Shown in pieces: positions 25,080 through 32,688 of a DNA stretch of 41,959 bases. The notes under the pieces were generated by a model. It saw nothing but the letters and a program-made list of their open reading frames with translations. It did no database searches and was not told where the DNA came from. Positions within the stretch are counted from its first letter, which is position 1; each line of letters starts with the position of its first letter. The DNA comes from Streptomyces sp. NRRL S-350 (GTDB lineage: Bacteria; Actinomycetota; Actinomycetes; Streptomycetales; Streptomycetaceae), in assembly GCF_000719705.1 (NCBI RefSeq), contig NZ_JOHO01000070.1, positions 1 through 41,959 of the forward strand, given 5' to 3'. The position numbers and the translations under genes are program-made.

Positions 25080-26138
25080 ATGATCACCCGACTGGCCAAA
25101 GCGGGCCTTGCCGCCGCGCTGTCCGTGACCACCGTCGCCACCGGCACGGCCCTCACCCTCGGCGCCACCGCCGCCGCGGCCTCGCCGGCCGCCACACCGT
25201 CGACCTCCGCGCAGCACGTGACCGTGTCGCAGAGCGGGAACTACCCCGGCGGGTTCTTCACCTCCGGCACCATGTCGACGAGCTGGGTGTCCGCCGGGAC
25301 GGCCGACCTGACCGGCCCGACGCACTTCACCGTCGACCTGCCGCCCGGTGTCACCACCGACGGCGCCATGTTCTACTCCACGCCGTACGACTACACCTTC
25401 ACCGAGACGCTCTCGCCCGACGGCCGCCACCTGGAGGCCGTGCTCACCGGCACCCGGACGGTCGGGAGGAGCGAGTTCATGAAGCTCAACCTGCGCACCA
25501 CACCCGGCGTGCCGATCGCCGGCGTGATCACGGTGACGGCCGCCAACCCGAACGACACCGACCCGACCGGCCACGTCTCCCGCTACGACCTCGGCACCGG
25601 CGGCTACCTGCCGCCGACCGTCCAGTCCGCCCCCGCCGTCACCGGCATCGACACCACCACCGGCCCGGGCACGGGCGGCACCGCGGTGACCGTCACCGGC
25701 AGCAACCTCGCCCACGGCATGGTGCTGGTCGGCGGCGTGCCGGCGCCGGGCAGCTGCACCGACAGCGCCTGCACGGTGACCACGCCGGGCGGCTCCGGCA
25801 GCGCCCCCGTCAGCGTGGTGACGCCCGGCGGCACCGCCGTCGCGCCGGCCGGCTTCGACTACACGGGCGCCGCTCCCCCGGCCCCGCCCGCGCCGGCGGT
25901 CACCAGCCTCACCCCCGCCGGCGGCCCGGTCTCCGGCGGGACGCGGGTGAACGTGATCGGCAGCAACCTGACGTACGGGACGATCGCGGTCGGCGGGGTG
26001 CCGGCGACGCACGTCTCCTGCGGCCCGTCCTTCTGCACGGCCACCGCTCCGGCGGGCTCCCGGCCCGGACCGGCGGGCCTCACGGTCACCACGGCGGGCG
26101 GGACCAGCGCGCCGGTGACGTACACCTACACGGCGTAG
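25080..26138 (+). CDS. secreted protein with two IPT/TIG domains
   Basis: This 352-residue protein begins with a Sec-type signal peptide: ITRLAKAGLAAALSVTTVATG followed by an alanine-rich cleavage region near residue 37. The mature part starts with a beta-rich domain of unknown type (about 40-180), then two IPT/TIG immunoglobulin-like repeats (about 185-265 and 275-352). Both have the family pattern: VTGSNLAHGMVLVGGVPAP and VIGSNLTYGTIAVGGVPAT. Each repeat has a Cys pair (SCTDSACT and SCGPSFCT) suggesting disulphides. A cell-surface or extracellular binding role is likely; the ligand is unknown. ATG 25080 lacks a strong ribosome site. A stem-loop follows the stop. Confidence 0.8.
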   Translation: MITRLAKAGLAAALSVTTVATGTALTLGATAAAASPAATPSTSAQHVTVSQSGNYPGGFFTSGTMSTSWVSAGTADLTGPTHFTVDLPPGVTTDGAMFYSTPYDYTFTETLSPDGRHLEAVLTGTRTVGRSEFMKLNLRTTPGVPIAGVITVTAANPNDTDPTGHVSRYDLGTGGYLPPTVQSAPAVTGIDTTTGPGTGGTAVTVTGSNLAHGMVLVGGVPAPGSCTDSACTVTTPGGSGSAPVSVVTPGGTAVAPAGFDYTGAAPPAPPAPAVTSLTPAGGPVSGGTRVNVIGSNLTYGTIAVGGVPATHVSCGPSFCTATAPAGSRPGPAGLTVTTAGGTSAPVTYTYTA

Positions 26139-26166
26139 TACCGCCGGCGCGGCGACGTGCCGACCT

Positions 26167-26199
26167 CGGTGCCCGGGTGCCTTCGGCGCCCGGGCACCG
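26167..26199 (+). terminator. terminator after the IPT/TIG gene
   Basis: CGGTGCCCGGGTGCC (26167-26181) pairs with GGCGCCCGGGCACCG (26185-26199) over 15 bp, with one wobble pair and a 3-base loop. It begins 28 bases after the stop codon. Confidence 0.8.
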
Positions 26200-26265
26200 T
26201 CGCATGCCGGGGCGCCGGAGGCGTCGGGGCCCCGTCTAGCTCTCGCCCCAACCCCCGGGAGCTAG

Positions 26266-26295
26266 TTGAACACGTTCAAAAGAAGGGACTAGAGT
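26266..26295 (+). promoter_or_regulatory. promoter with overlapping palindromic operator
   Basis: TTGAAC (26266-26271), an 18-base spacer and TAGAGT (26290-26295) form a strong housekeeping promoter. The -35 is half of the palindrome TTGAACACGTTCAA (26266-26279), so a repressor bound there would block RNA polymerase. The motif form suits a TetR-family protein, but no such gene is in the window. Confidence 0.75.
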
Positions 26296-26352
26296 CGGTT
26301 CCGCGCAGGCGGGGCCAGTCCCCGCCGTTCTTCGGCATGGAGGTTTCGCGAC

Positions 26353-26910
26353 ATGGACGACGACCCCGCGGTCACGGCAACCGACGACCTCGCAGCCACC
26401 GCGGCCACCCTCCGCAAGGTCCGGCGCCGGCTGTGGTTCTTCCTGGTCTGCCTGGTGCTCAGCGGCCTGACCGCCTTCCCGCTGGAGACCGAGACCCGCT
26501 GGCTGGCCGACCTCGCCACCGGCCCCGCCGCCCCGCTGACCGACCACTTCCCCGCCGCGACGGCCTGGTTCCAACGGGTCCACGAGGGCGTCGCCGAGAC
26601 CAACCGGAACTACCCCTTCCTGGCGTACGGCACCGACTGGCTGGCCTTCGCCCACCTGGTGATCGGCGCCGCCTTCTGGGGGCCGCTCAAGGACCCCGTC
26701 CGCAACATCTGGGTGATCCGCTGGGCGGCCCTCGCCTGCGGGGCCGTCATCCCGCTGGCGCTGATCTGCGGGCCGCTCCGGGGGATCCCGCCGGTGTGGC
26801 GGTTCATCGACATGTCGTTCGGCATCTTCGGTGTCATTCCGCTGCTGCTCGTGCTGCGGGCGCTGCGCCCACTGGAACGTTCCTTCACGGAGCCGGAGCC
26901 AGCGCACTGA
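26353..26910 (+). CDS. four-helix integral membrane protein, DUF-type
   Basis: I do not recognise a function for this 185-residue protein. It has four hydrophobic segments: about 27-45 (LWFFLVCLVLSGLTAFPL), 93-110 (DWLAFAHLVIGAAFWG), 118-140 (NIWVIRWAALACGAVIPLAL) and 150-168. A conserved-looking RVHEGVAETNRNYPFLAYG loop precedes the second. ATG 26353 has GGAGG ten bases upstream. Its promoter overlaps a perfect palindromic operator, so it is probably induced by a specific signal. No cofactor or catalytic motif is visible. Confidence 0.75.
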   Translation: MDDDPAVTATDDLAATAATLRKVRRRLWFFLVCLVLSGLTAFPLETETRWLADLATGPAAPLTDHFPAATAWFQRVHEGVAETNRNYPFLAYGTDWLAFAHLVIGAAFWGPLKDPVRNIWVIRWAALACGAVIPLALICGPLRGIPPVWRFIDMSFGIFGVIPLLLVLRALRPLERSFTEPEPAH

Positions 26911-27077
26911 GCCACCCGCACCGAGCCGTCGCGGCCCGCACACCCCTCGTGGAGCCACCCGGGGCGTGCGGGCCGAGCCGCACGCCGCGGGGCCCCGCCG
27001 GGGCCGGGGCCACGGACAACGACCTTCCCCCGCAGGCCCTACCATCTGGCTCAACAGCTGCTGGGAGGCGGACGGGC

Positions 27078-27854
27078 GTGGCCGATGCGGTGATCGATCT
27101 CAATGCGGACCTCGGAGAGGGCTTCGGGCGCTGGACCCTGACCGACGACGAGGCACTCCTGTCCGTGGTGACCAGCGCCAACGTCGCCTGCGGCTTCCAC
27201 GCCGGAGACCCGTCCACGATGCGCCGGGTCTGCTCGCTGGCCGCCGAGCGCGGCGTCCGGATCGGCGCCCAGGTCTCCTACCGCGACCTGGCCGGCTTCG
27301 GCCGCCGCGCCATGGACGTCCCGCCGGAGGAACTCGCCGACGAGATCGCCTACCAGATCGGCGCCCTGCAGGTCTTCGCCCGAGCCGCGGGCTCCAAGGT
27401 CTCCTACGTCAAACCGCACGGCGCCCTCTACCACCGGGTGGTCTCCGACTCCGACCAGGCCGAAGCCGTCGTGGCCGGCGTACTGCGGGCCGGCGCGGTC
27501 TGCGAGGGGCCGCTGCCCGTCCTCGGCCTGCCCGGCTCCCGGCTGCTGGAGGTCGCCGAGGGCGTCGGACTCCCGGTGGTCACCGAGGCGTTCGCCGACC
27601 GCGCCTACACCCGCACCGGCACCCTCGTCCCGCGCCGCGAGGCCGGTGCGGTCGTGCACGACCCCGAGGCGGTGATCACCCGCGCCGTCGGCATCGCCCG
27701 GGACAGCTCCGTGGAGGCCGTCGGCGGCGAACGGATCGCCGTCGAAGCCCGCTCCCTGTGCGTCCACGGCGACACCCCCGGCGCCGCCCAGCTCGCCTGG
27801 CGGGTGCGCGGCGCCCTGGCCTCCGCCGGGGTCCGGGTCGAGGCGTTCACGTGA
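27078..27854 (+). CDS. pxpA: 5-oxoprolinase subunit A (LamB/YcsF family)
   Basis: PxpA, with PxpB and PxpC, converts 5-oxoproline to glutamate with ATP. The 258-residue protein begins DLNADLGEGFGRWTL and carries SANVACGFHAGDP, IGAQVSYRDLAGFGRR, SYVKPHGALYH and EAFADRAYTRTGTLVPR, all hallmarks of the family. Start GTG 27078 has GGGAGG nine bases upstream. A candidate -10 TACCAT (27040-27045) gives a leader of about 26 bases. The stop overlaps the pxpB start (GTGA at 27851-27854), so the two are coupled. Confidence 0.93.
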   Translation: MADAVIDLNADLGEGFGRWTLTDDEALLSVVTSANVACGFHAGDPSTMRRVCSLAAERGVRIGAQVSYRDLAGFGRRAMDVPPEELADEIAYQIGALQVFARAAGSKVSYVKPHGALYHRVVSDSDQAEAVVAGVLRAGAVCEGPLPVLGLPGSRLLEVAEGVGLPVVTEAFADRAYTRTGTLVPRREAGAVVHDPEAVITRAVGIARDSSVEAVGGERIAVEARSLCVHGDTPGAAQLAWRVRGALASAGVRVEAFT

Positions 27855-28489
27855 CGGCACGCACCGTACGGCGGGTCGGCGAGCGGGCACTGCTGGTCGA
27901 AGTCCCCGGAACGGCCGACGTCACGGCGCTGTACGGATGGCTGCGCGAGCAACAGGAGGCGGGGGCCCTCGGCGAGGTCGAGGAACTGGTACCGGCCGCC
28001 CGCACCGTGCTCCTGGACGGTGTCGCCGACGTCGACGCGGTTGCGCGGCTGCTGCGCACGGCCCGTCCGACCGCGGCCGACACCGCGCACGGTGAGCTGC
28101 TGGAGGTCCCGACGGTCTACGACGGCGCCGACCTGGCCGGCGTCGCCGCGCTGTGGGGGGTCTCCGAGGAAGCGGCCGTCCGCATCCACACCGAGCCCGA
28201 GTACGTGGTCGCCTTCTGCGGCTTCGCCCCCGGCTTCGGCTACCTCACCGGCCTGCCCGCGCGGTACGAGGTGCCGCGCCTGGCCACCCCGCGCAGCACC
28301 GTGCCCGCCGGCTCCGTCGCCCTGGCCGGCCCGTACACCGGCATCTACCCGCACCCGTCCCCCGGCGGCTGGCGGCTCATCGGCCGCACGGCGCTCCTCC
28401 TCTGGGACACCGACCGCGAACCCCCGGCGCTGCTGGCCCCGGGCGTCCGGATCCGGTTCACGGCTCGACGGGCCGGAGGACGGCCGTGA
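27851..28489 (+). CDS. pxpB: 5-oxoprolinase subunit B (KipI family)
   Basis: This 212-residue protein is the KipI-like subunit of the ATP-dependent 5-oxoprolinase. Diagnostic segments are VPTVYDGADLAGVAALWG, EYVVAFCGFAPGFGYL, LATPRSTVPAGSVALAG and TGIYPHPSPGGWRLIGRT. Start GTG 27851 overlaps the pxpA stop by four bases. Its own stop overlaps a GTG at 28486 that opens a 38-codon small ORF, so translation may pass on through that to pxpC. Confidence 0.93.
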   Translation: MTARTVRRVGERALLVEVPGTADVTALYGWLREQQEAGALGEVEELVPAARTVLLDGVADVDAVARLLRTARPTAADTAHGELLEVPTVYDGADLAGVAALWGVSEEAAVRIHTEPEYVVAFCGFAPGFGYLTGLPARYEVPRLATPRSTVPAGSVALAGPYTGIYPHPSPGGWRLIGRTALLLWDTDREPPALLAPGVRIRFTARRAGGRP

Positions 28490-28602
28490 AGGACAGCGAC
28501 GAGGGCAGCCACGAGGACAGCCGGGGAGACGGAGGACCGGGCCGGGCCGGGCGCCGGGCCGACCGGCCGTACCAGGAGGCCGGGATGCGGAGGCCGGGAT
28601 GA
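28486..28602 (+). CDS. 38-residue coupled small ORF between pxpB and pxpC (putative)
   Basis: GTG 28486 shares GTGA with the pxpB stop, and the TGA at 28600-28602 shares ATGA with the pxpC start. The peptide is hydrophilic, starting MKDSDEGSHEDSRGDG and ending in an arginine-rich part. It has no recognisable domain. It may serve only to carry ribosomes from pxpB to pxpC, or the overlaps may be chance in a GC-rich frame. Confidence 0.4.
   Translation: MKDSDEGSHEDSRGDGGPGRAGRRADRPYQEAGMRRPG
28575..28601 (+). repeat. duplicated ribosome site plus ATG before pxpC
   Basis: GGAGGCCGGGATG occurs at 28575-28587 and again at 28589-28601 (period 14). The second ATG starts pxpC. The first is out of frame with pxpC and would encode only MRRPG before the TGA that overlaps the pxpC start. 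Confidence 0.85.
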
Positions 28603-29462
28603 GCGTGCTGGTGGTGGTACGGCCGGGGCCGCTGACCACGGTTCAGGACCTCGGGCGGCGCGGCGTCGCGCACCTCGGGGTGCCGAGGGCCGGGGCACTG
28701 GACGAGCCGGCGTTGCGGGCCGCGAACCGGCTGGTGGGCAACGAGCCGGGTGCCGCCGCACTGGAGACCACGCTCGGCGGGGTCGCGCTGCGGGCGGTCG
28801 GCCCGGCCGTGGTCGCCGTCACCGGCGCGCCCGCGCCCGTGCGGGTGGACGGACGGGCGGCCGCGTGGGGCGCGCCGGTCGTGGTGCCGGACGGGGCGGT
28901 CGTCGACGTGGGGACGGCGACCGACGGGGTGCGCTGCTACCTGGCGGTGGCCGGGGGGATCGCCGTCCCGCCGGTGCTGGGCAGCCGCTCGGCGGACCTG
29001 CTCTCCGGCCTCGGACCGGCCCCGCTGGGCGCCGGCGACCGGCTGCCGGTCGGCGCCCCACCGCCGTACCGGGCCCGGCCCGACCTGGTGCCGCTGCCCG
29101 CTCCCCCGACCGAACTGGTGCTGCGGCTGCGGCTCGGGCCGCGCGCGGACTGGTTCACCCCCGACGCGGTGGACCGGCTCCGCCGCGACACCTACCGGGT
29201 CTCCTCCACCGGCAACCGGGTCGGGCTGCGCACCGAGGGCCCGGCGGTCGCGCGCGCCCGGGACGGTGAACTGCCCAGCGAGGGCATGGTGGTGGGCGCG
29301 GTGCAGATCCCGCCGGACGGGCAGCCGGTGGTCTTCCTCGCCGACCACCCGACCACCGGCGGCTACCCGGTGATCGGCGTCGTCCCGGCCGCCGACCTCC
29401 CCGCCGCGGCGCAGGCCCGACCAGGGACTCCGGTGCGGTTCGTGCCGCTGAGGGAGCGGTGA
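28599..29462 (+). CDS. pxpC: 5-oxoprolinase subunit C (biotin-dependent carboxyltransferase-like, KipA family)
   Basis: This 287-residue protein is the third subunit of 5-oxoprolinase. Family segments are VVVRPGPLTTVQDLGRRGVAH, GVPRAGALDEPALRAANRLVGN, ALETTLGGVALR, YLAVAGGIAVPPVLGSRS and LPSEGMVVGAVQIPPDGQPV. ATG 28599 has GGAGG six bases upstream. The gene ends in a 16-bp tandem repeat that includes the stop codon. It is probably cotranscribed with pxpA and pxpB. Confidence 0.93.
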   Translation: MSVLVVVRPGPLTTVQDLGRRGVAHLGVPRAGALDEPALRAANRLVGNEPGAAALETTLGGVALRAVGPAVVAVTGAPAPVRVDGRAAAWGAPVVVPDGAVVDVGTATDGVRCYLAVAGGIAVPPVLGSRSADLLSGLGPAPLGAGDRLPVGAPPPYRARPDLVPLPAPPTELVLRLRLGPRADWFTPDAVDRLRRDTYRVSSTGNRVGLRTEGPAVARARDGELPSEGMVVGAVQIPPDGQPVVFLADHPTTGGYPVIGVVPAADLPAAAQARPGTPVRFVPLRER

Positions 29463-29506
29463 ACGGCGGGAGCGGCGAACGGCGGGAGCGGTGAACGGCG
29501 GGAGCG
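29452..29506 (+). repeat. 16-bp tandem repeats spanning the pxpC stop
   Basis: GGGAGCGGTGAACGGC occurs at 29452-29467, 29468-29483 (one change) and 29484-29499, with a partial fourth copy to 29506. The first copy contains the last codons and TGA stop (29460-29462) of pxpC. Confidence 0.9.
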
Positions 29507-29537
29507 ACGCGCAGCAGGGGGCGACGAACGCCGGAGG

Positions 29538-29577
29538 CGGTGATCGGCCGCGGGAGCGGTGATCGGCCGCGGGAGCG
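29538..29577. repeat. 19-bp tandem repeat downstream of pxpC
   Basis: CGGTGATCGGCCGCGGGAG occurs at 29538-29556 and 29557-29575. It is a second, distinct repeat in the same gene-free gap (29463-29751) between pxpC and the convergent hydrolase gene. I see no further feature there. Confidence 0.85.
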
Positions 29578-29751
29578 GCCGGTTTCGGTGGCGGGCGGCG
29601 CGGGGAGCAGCTCGAAGCCCGGGTGTCCGGTGAGCGGCGTGGGGTCGAGCCGGGACGACGACGGGCATCGGGCGGCTCCTCTGGGGGCGGTCCCGTTCAG
29701 CCTGGGACCGCTCGCCACCCTGCAAGACGCTCCGGGCCGGGCCGGTTCCGT

Positions 29752-30525
29752 TCAGCTCGCCGACCTGAGCGCCTCCGCCGCGGCGGCCGCGAAGCCGTCC
29801 GGGTTGTCGAGCATGATGTTGTGCCCGCAGTCCGGGACGGCGACCACCCGTACGCCCGCCGCACGCAGCCCCTCCGCGCCCGCCGGTTCGCCGTCCGCAG
29901 CCGGGTGGAGGAAGGTGCGCGGCAGGTCGAGGCCGAGCAGCAGCTCGCGCATGGTCGGCACCGTCGCCCGGGCGAGGTGGCAGGCGCTGCGGTGGAGGGC
30001 TTCCGGACCGGCCAGCCGCATCGTGGCCCACCAGAACGCGCCGACCCGCTCGGCGACTTCCTCCCGACCGCCGGCCAGGAACTCCGCTTCGGTGTAGCCC
30101 GCGAGGCCGCTGCTGCCGGGCCGCCGCGGGTCGGGGTCGATCCGGTCCAGGTTGGCGTCCACCAGGAGCAGCCGGGAGACGAGCCCGGGGTGCCGGTGCG
30201 CCAGGACGATGGCGACGGCGCCGCCCATGCTGTGGCCGACCACCTCGACCCGGCGCGGACCTGCCGCCTCGACGGCCGCCGCAACGGCGTCGGCGTGTTC
30301 CTCCAGCGTGTACCCGAAGTCCGTCGGCCGGTCGCTGATGCCGAAGCCCAGGAGGTCCAGCAGCAGCGAGCGGTGCCCGGCGAGGAGCGGGTGGGCGGCG
30401 GCAGCGGCGAAGTACACCGGCGAGGTGGCGCCAAGGCCGTGCAGGTAGAGCCGGGCGGGCTCGGCGCCGGGCAGTTCGACCCAGCGGATCAGGTCGCCGT
30501 TCGGGGTGACGGGGGCGTGGCGCAT
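29752..30525 (-). CDS. alpha/beta-hydrolase
   Basis: The 257-residue protein is an alpha/beta-hydrolase fold enzyme. The oxyanion region is LYLHGLGATS, the nucleophile elbow is GHSMGG (Ser99), and His235 in CGHNIML is the catalytic histidine; Asp211 may be the acid. An ester or lactone substrate is likely but unidentified. I chose ATG 30525, which has GAGGAG upstream; the longer frame to 30711 crosses a palindrome and lacks a ribosome site. It is divergent from the PadR-family gene, which may control it. Confidence 0.85.
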   Translation of the reverse strand: MRHAPVTPNGDLIRWVELPGAEPARLYLHGLGATSPVYFAAAAAHPLLAGHRSLLLDLLGFGISDRPTDFGYTLEEHADAVAAAVEAAGPRRVEVVGHSMGGAVAIVLAHRHPGLVSRLLLVDANLDRIDPDPRRPGSSGLAGYTEAEFLAGGREEVAERVGAFWWATMRLAGPEALHRSACHLARATVPTMRELLLGLDLPRTFLHPAADGEPAGAEGLRAAGVRVVAVPDCGHNIMLDNPDGFAAAAAEALRSAS

Positions 30526-30633
30526 CGCGAGGGCTCCTCTTCCAGGTGACCGTGGCGGCTGGGCATCCGGTGGCGCCCCCCAACGCCGAAGGCGCGGGGG
30601 TACCCGGGGCACTGCCCGTGACGCAGCCGACCA

Positions 30634-30651
30634 TACCTCGTGTCCGAGGTA
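30634..30651. promoter_or_regulatory. inverted repeat, candidate PadR operator
   Basis: TACCTCGTGTCCGAGGTA is a perfect inverted repeat with 7-bp arms and a 4-base centre. ATTCG...CGAAT around GATATACCG (30658-30675) is a second, weaker one. Both lie between the divergent hydrolase and PadR genes, where PadR proteins usually bind. Confidence 0.6.
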
Positions 30652-30703
30652 CCCAGCATTCGATATACCGCGAATCCGAGCGGCCGCATGAGAGAGTGGC
30701 GCC

Positions 30704-31240
30704 ATGGCCAAGCTCGCGATCCTCGGGTTCCTGTACGACCGGCCGCTGCACGGCTACGAGCTGCGCCGGCACCTCTCCGCGCTCACCGGACACGTCCAGC
30801 CGATCAGCGACGGCACCCTCTACCCGGCGATCAAGCGCCTGGAAACCACCGGGCTCCTGACCCGCAGGACCGAGCCCGGCAGCGCCGCCGCACCCCGGCA
30901 CACCCTGCACCTCACCGAGGCCGGCCGGGCCGCGCTGCTCGACCGGCTGCGCGAGCCCGAACCGCTCGACATCAGCGACGAGAACCGCTGGTTCACCCTG
31001 CTCGCCTTCCTGCGCCACCTCGACGACCCCGCCGCCCAGGCCGCCGTGCTCCGGCGCCGACTGGCCTTCCTCTCCGAGCCTGCGAGCTTCTACTACGACG
31101 GGGACCGCCCGCTGGGTGCCGAGGAGTTCTCCGACCCGTTCCGCCGCGGCCAGTTGCTGATCGCCCGCGCCACCACCGAGGCCGAACTCGCCTGGCTGCA
31201 CGCGACGCTGGCCGACCTCGAAGGAGCGCCGCGCACCTGA
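30704..31240 (+). CDS. PadR-family transcriptional regulator
   Basis: This 178-residue protein has an N-terminal PadR winged helix (about 1-80): LAILGFLYDRPLHGYELRRHL, SDGTLYPAIKRLETTGLLTRR and the wing HTLHLTEAGRAALLDRL. The helical C-terminal part (about 90-175) would form the dimer. PadR proteins usually repress a neighbouring gene and respond to small aromatic or toxic ligands. The natural target is the divergent alpha/beta-hydrolase. ATG 30704 has a weak GAGAG upstream. Confidence 0.88.
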   Translation: MAKLAILGFLYDRPLHGYELRRHLSALTGHVQPISDGTLYPAIKRLETTGLLTRRTEPGSAAAPRHTLHLTEAGRAALLDRLREPEPLDISDENRWFTLLAFLRHLDDPAAQAAVLRRRLAFLSEPASFYYDGDRPLGAEEFSDPFRRGQLLIARATTEAELAWLHATLADLEGAPRT

Positions 31241-31592
31241 TCCGCCCGACGGACCGGCCGAAACCGCCGGCCGCCCTCCCCCGCCCGCTCGGCACGGGCG
31301 CCTTCGAGCGGGCGCCGGCGGACGCCCCCTGACGGTCGAGCGGTACCGACCGAGGCCCGCACCCGGATGCGGGCGCGGCCTGCCCCCTGGGCGGAAAGAG
31401 CCCGGCGGGCAAAGGCCGGACAAAGGGTGAACAAAGAACGGTCACTTTCACCCCGTACCATCGGCCGCGCGCCGGGCCCGCGTGCGCGGCCTGCGGGCCG
31501 GCGGGGCGCGGTCGTCCGCATGCCCCCGACCCGCGAGGACCGCACATGCCGCCCCAGCCCCATGCCCGACGGATACCCCCGGCGGGTGCCCG
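31241..31592. other. gene-free region between PadR gene and uppP
   Basis: I see no gene in these 352 bases. A small hairpin with 7-bp arms (GCCCGCA 31355-31361 with TGCGGGC 31368-31374) may end the PadR transcript. A GGGTGAA...TTCACCC inverted repeat lies near 31425-31454, in lower-GC sequence, and TACCAT near 31456 could be a -10 for uppP. Confidence 0.4.
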
Positions 31593-32438
31593 GTGATCGA
31601 CTGGTTCCACGGGGCCGTCCTCGGCCTGATCCAGGGGCTCACCGAGTTCCTGCCGGTCTCCTCCAGCGCCCATCTGCGGGTCTTCTCCGCACTCCTGGGC
31701 TGGGACGACCCGGGCGCGGCCTTCACGGCCGTGACCCAGCTCGGCACCGAGACGGCGGTGCTGATCTACTTCCGCCGGGACATCGCCTCGATCGTGAGGA
31801 CGTGGGCGCTGTCGCTGTTCCGCCCGGCGCTGCGCTCGGACCCGGACGCCCGGATGGGCTGGTTCGTGATCATCGGCACGCTGCCGATCGGCATCCTCGG
31901 GAAGCTGTTCCAGGACACCATCGAGACCCATCTGCGCGATCTTCGGATCATCGGCACGACGCTGATCGTCTTCGGCCTGGTCCTGGCCTTCGCCGACCGC
32001 ACCCGCGCGATCCGCCACGCCCGTCCGATCACCGACCTCACGCTGCCGCACGCGGGCGTCTACGGCCTGGCCCAGGCGCTGGCGCTGATCCCGGGCGTCT
32101 CCCGCTCCGGCGGCACGATCAGCGCGGGCCTGCTGCTCGGCTACAGCCGGGAGGCGGCGGCGCGCTACTCGTTCCTGCTGGCGATCCCCGCGGTGCTCGC
32201 CTCGGGGGCGCTGGAGCTGTTCAAGATCGGCGAGGGGCCGGCCCCGGCCTGGGGGCCGACCCTCCTGGCGACCGCGATCGCCTTCGCGGTCGGCTACGCG
32301 GCGATCGCCTGGTTCCTCAAGTACATCTCCAGTCACAGCTTCATGCCGTTCGTGGTCTACCGGGTGCTGCTCGGCGTCCTGATCATCGGACTGGTGGCCG
32401 GCGGCGTCCTGGCCCCGGACGCCGGCGCCGTGAAGTAG
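31593..32438 (+). CDS. uppP: undecaprenyl-diphosphatase
   Basis: UppP dephosphorylates undecaprenyl diphosphate, recycling the lipid carrier of cell-wall synthesis in the membrane; loss lowers bacitracin tolerance. The 281-residue protein has about eight hydrophobic segments and both active-site motifs: [18 protein letters not shown] near the N terminus and [15 protein letters not shown] in the middle. Start GTG 31593 gives [11 protein letters not shown], the usual N terminus, though its ribosome site is weak. The stop codon is embedded in a tandem repeat that continues for about 70 bases. Confidence 0.93.
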   Translation: MIDWFHGAVLGLIQGLTEFLPVSSSAHLRVFSALLGWDDPGAAFTAVTQLGTETAVLIYFRRDIASIVRTWALSLFRPALRSDPDARMGWFVIIGTLPIGILGKLFQDTIETHLRDLRIIGTTLIVFGLVLAFADRTRAIRHARPITDLTLPHAGVYGLAQALALIPGVSRSGGTISAGLLLGYSREAAARYSFLLAIPAVLASGALELFKIGEGPAPAWGPTLLATAIAFAVGYAAIAWFLKYISSHSFMPFVVYRVLLGVLIIGLVAGGVLAPDAGAVK

Positions 32439-32504
32439 CACCACAGCGCCGTGAAGTAGCCCCACCGCTGTGAAGTAGCCCCACCGCCGTGAAGTAGCAC
32501 CACC
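32425..32504 (+). repeat. 19-21 bp tandem repeats spanning the uppP stop
   Basis: Four copies with core GCCGTGAAGTAGC and a following CCAC stretch lie at 32425-32445, 32446-32466, 32467-32485 and 32486-32504. The first contains the uppP TAG stop (32436-32438). A further dispersed copy of GGTGAAGTAG is at 32581-32590. The units alternate between 21 and 19 bases. Confidence 0.9.
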
Positions 32505-32638
32505 ACGAAGGAACACCACCGGCAGAGCCGCCGGGAAGCAGAGCCACCGAGCGGCGGGTCCACCGGGAGACAGCACCACCGGTGAAGTAGAACCGCGTTC
32601 CAGAACCGCCCGGGCGGAGGGGTTCCGCGTCCGAAAAG

Positions 32639-32676
32639 CAGTGGGCCGGGCCACCCGACGGTGTCCCGGCCCACTG
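32639..32676. terminator. terminator between uppP and the HEAT-repeat gene
   Basis: CAGTGGGCCGGG (32639-32650) pairs with CCCGGCCCACTG (32665-32676) over 12 bp. Inside it, CACC and GGTG (32652-32655 and 32660-32663) extend the stem. It lies 12 bases beyond the leftward HEAT-gene stop and can serve both convergent genes. Confidence 0.75.
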
Positions 32677-32688
32677 GGCGTCGAGGAC

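Noticed and set aside
26932..26975. Stem-loop CGGCCCGCAC / GTGCGGGCCG after the membrane protein gene
   Set aside because: The arms pair over 10 bp, but the 24-base loop makes it too weak to list as a terminator.
32425..32504. Possible CRISPR-like array after uppP
   Set aside because: The units abut directly with no unique spacers, and their length drifts between 19 and 21 bases. It is a simple tandem repeat.
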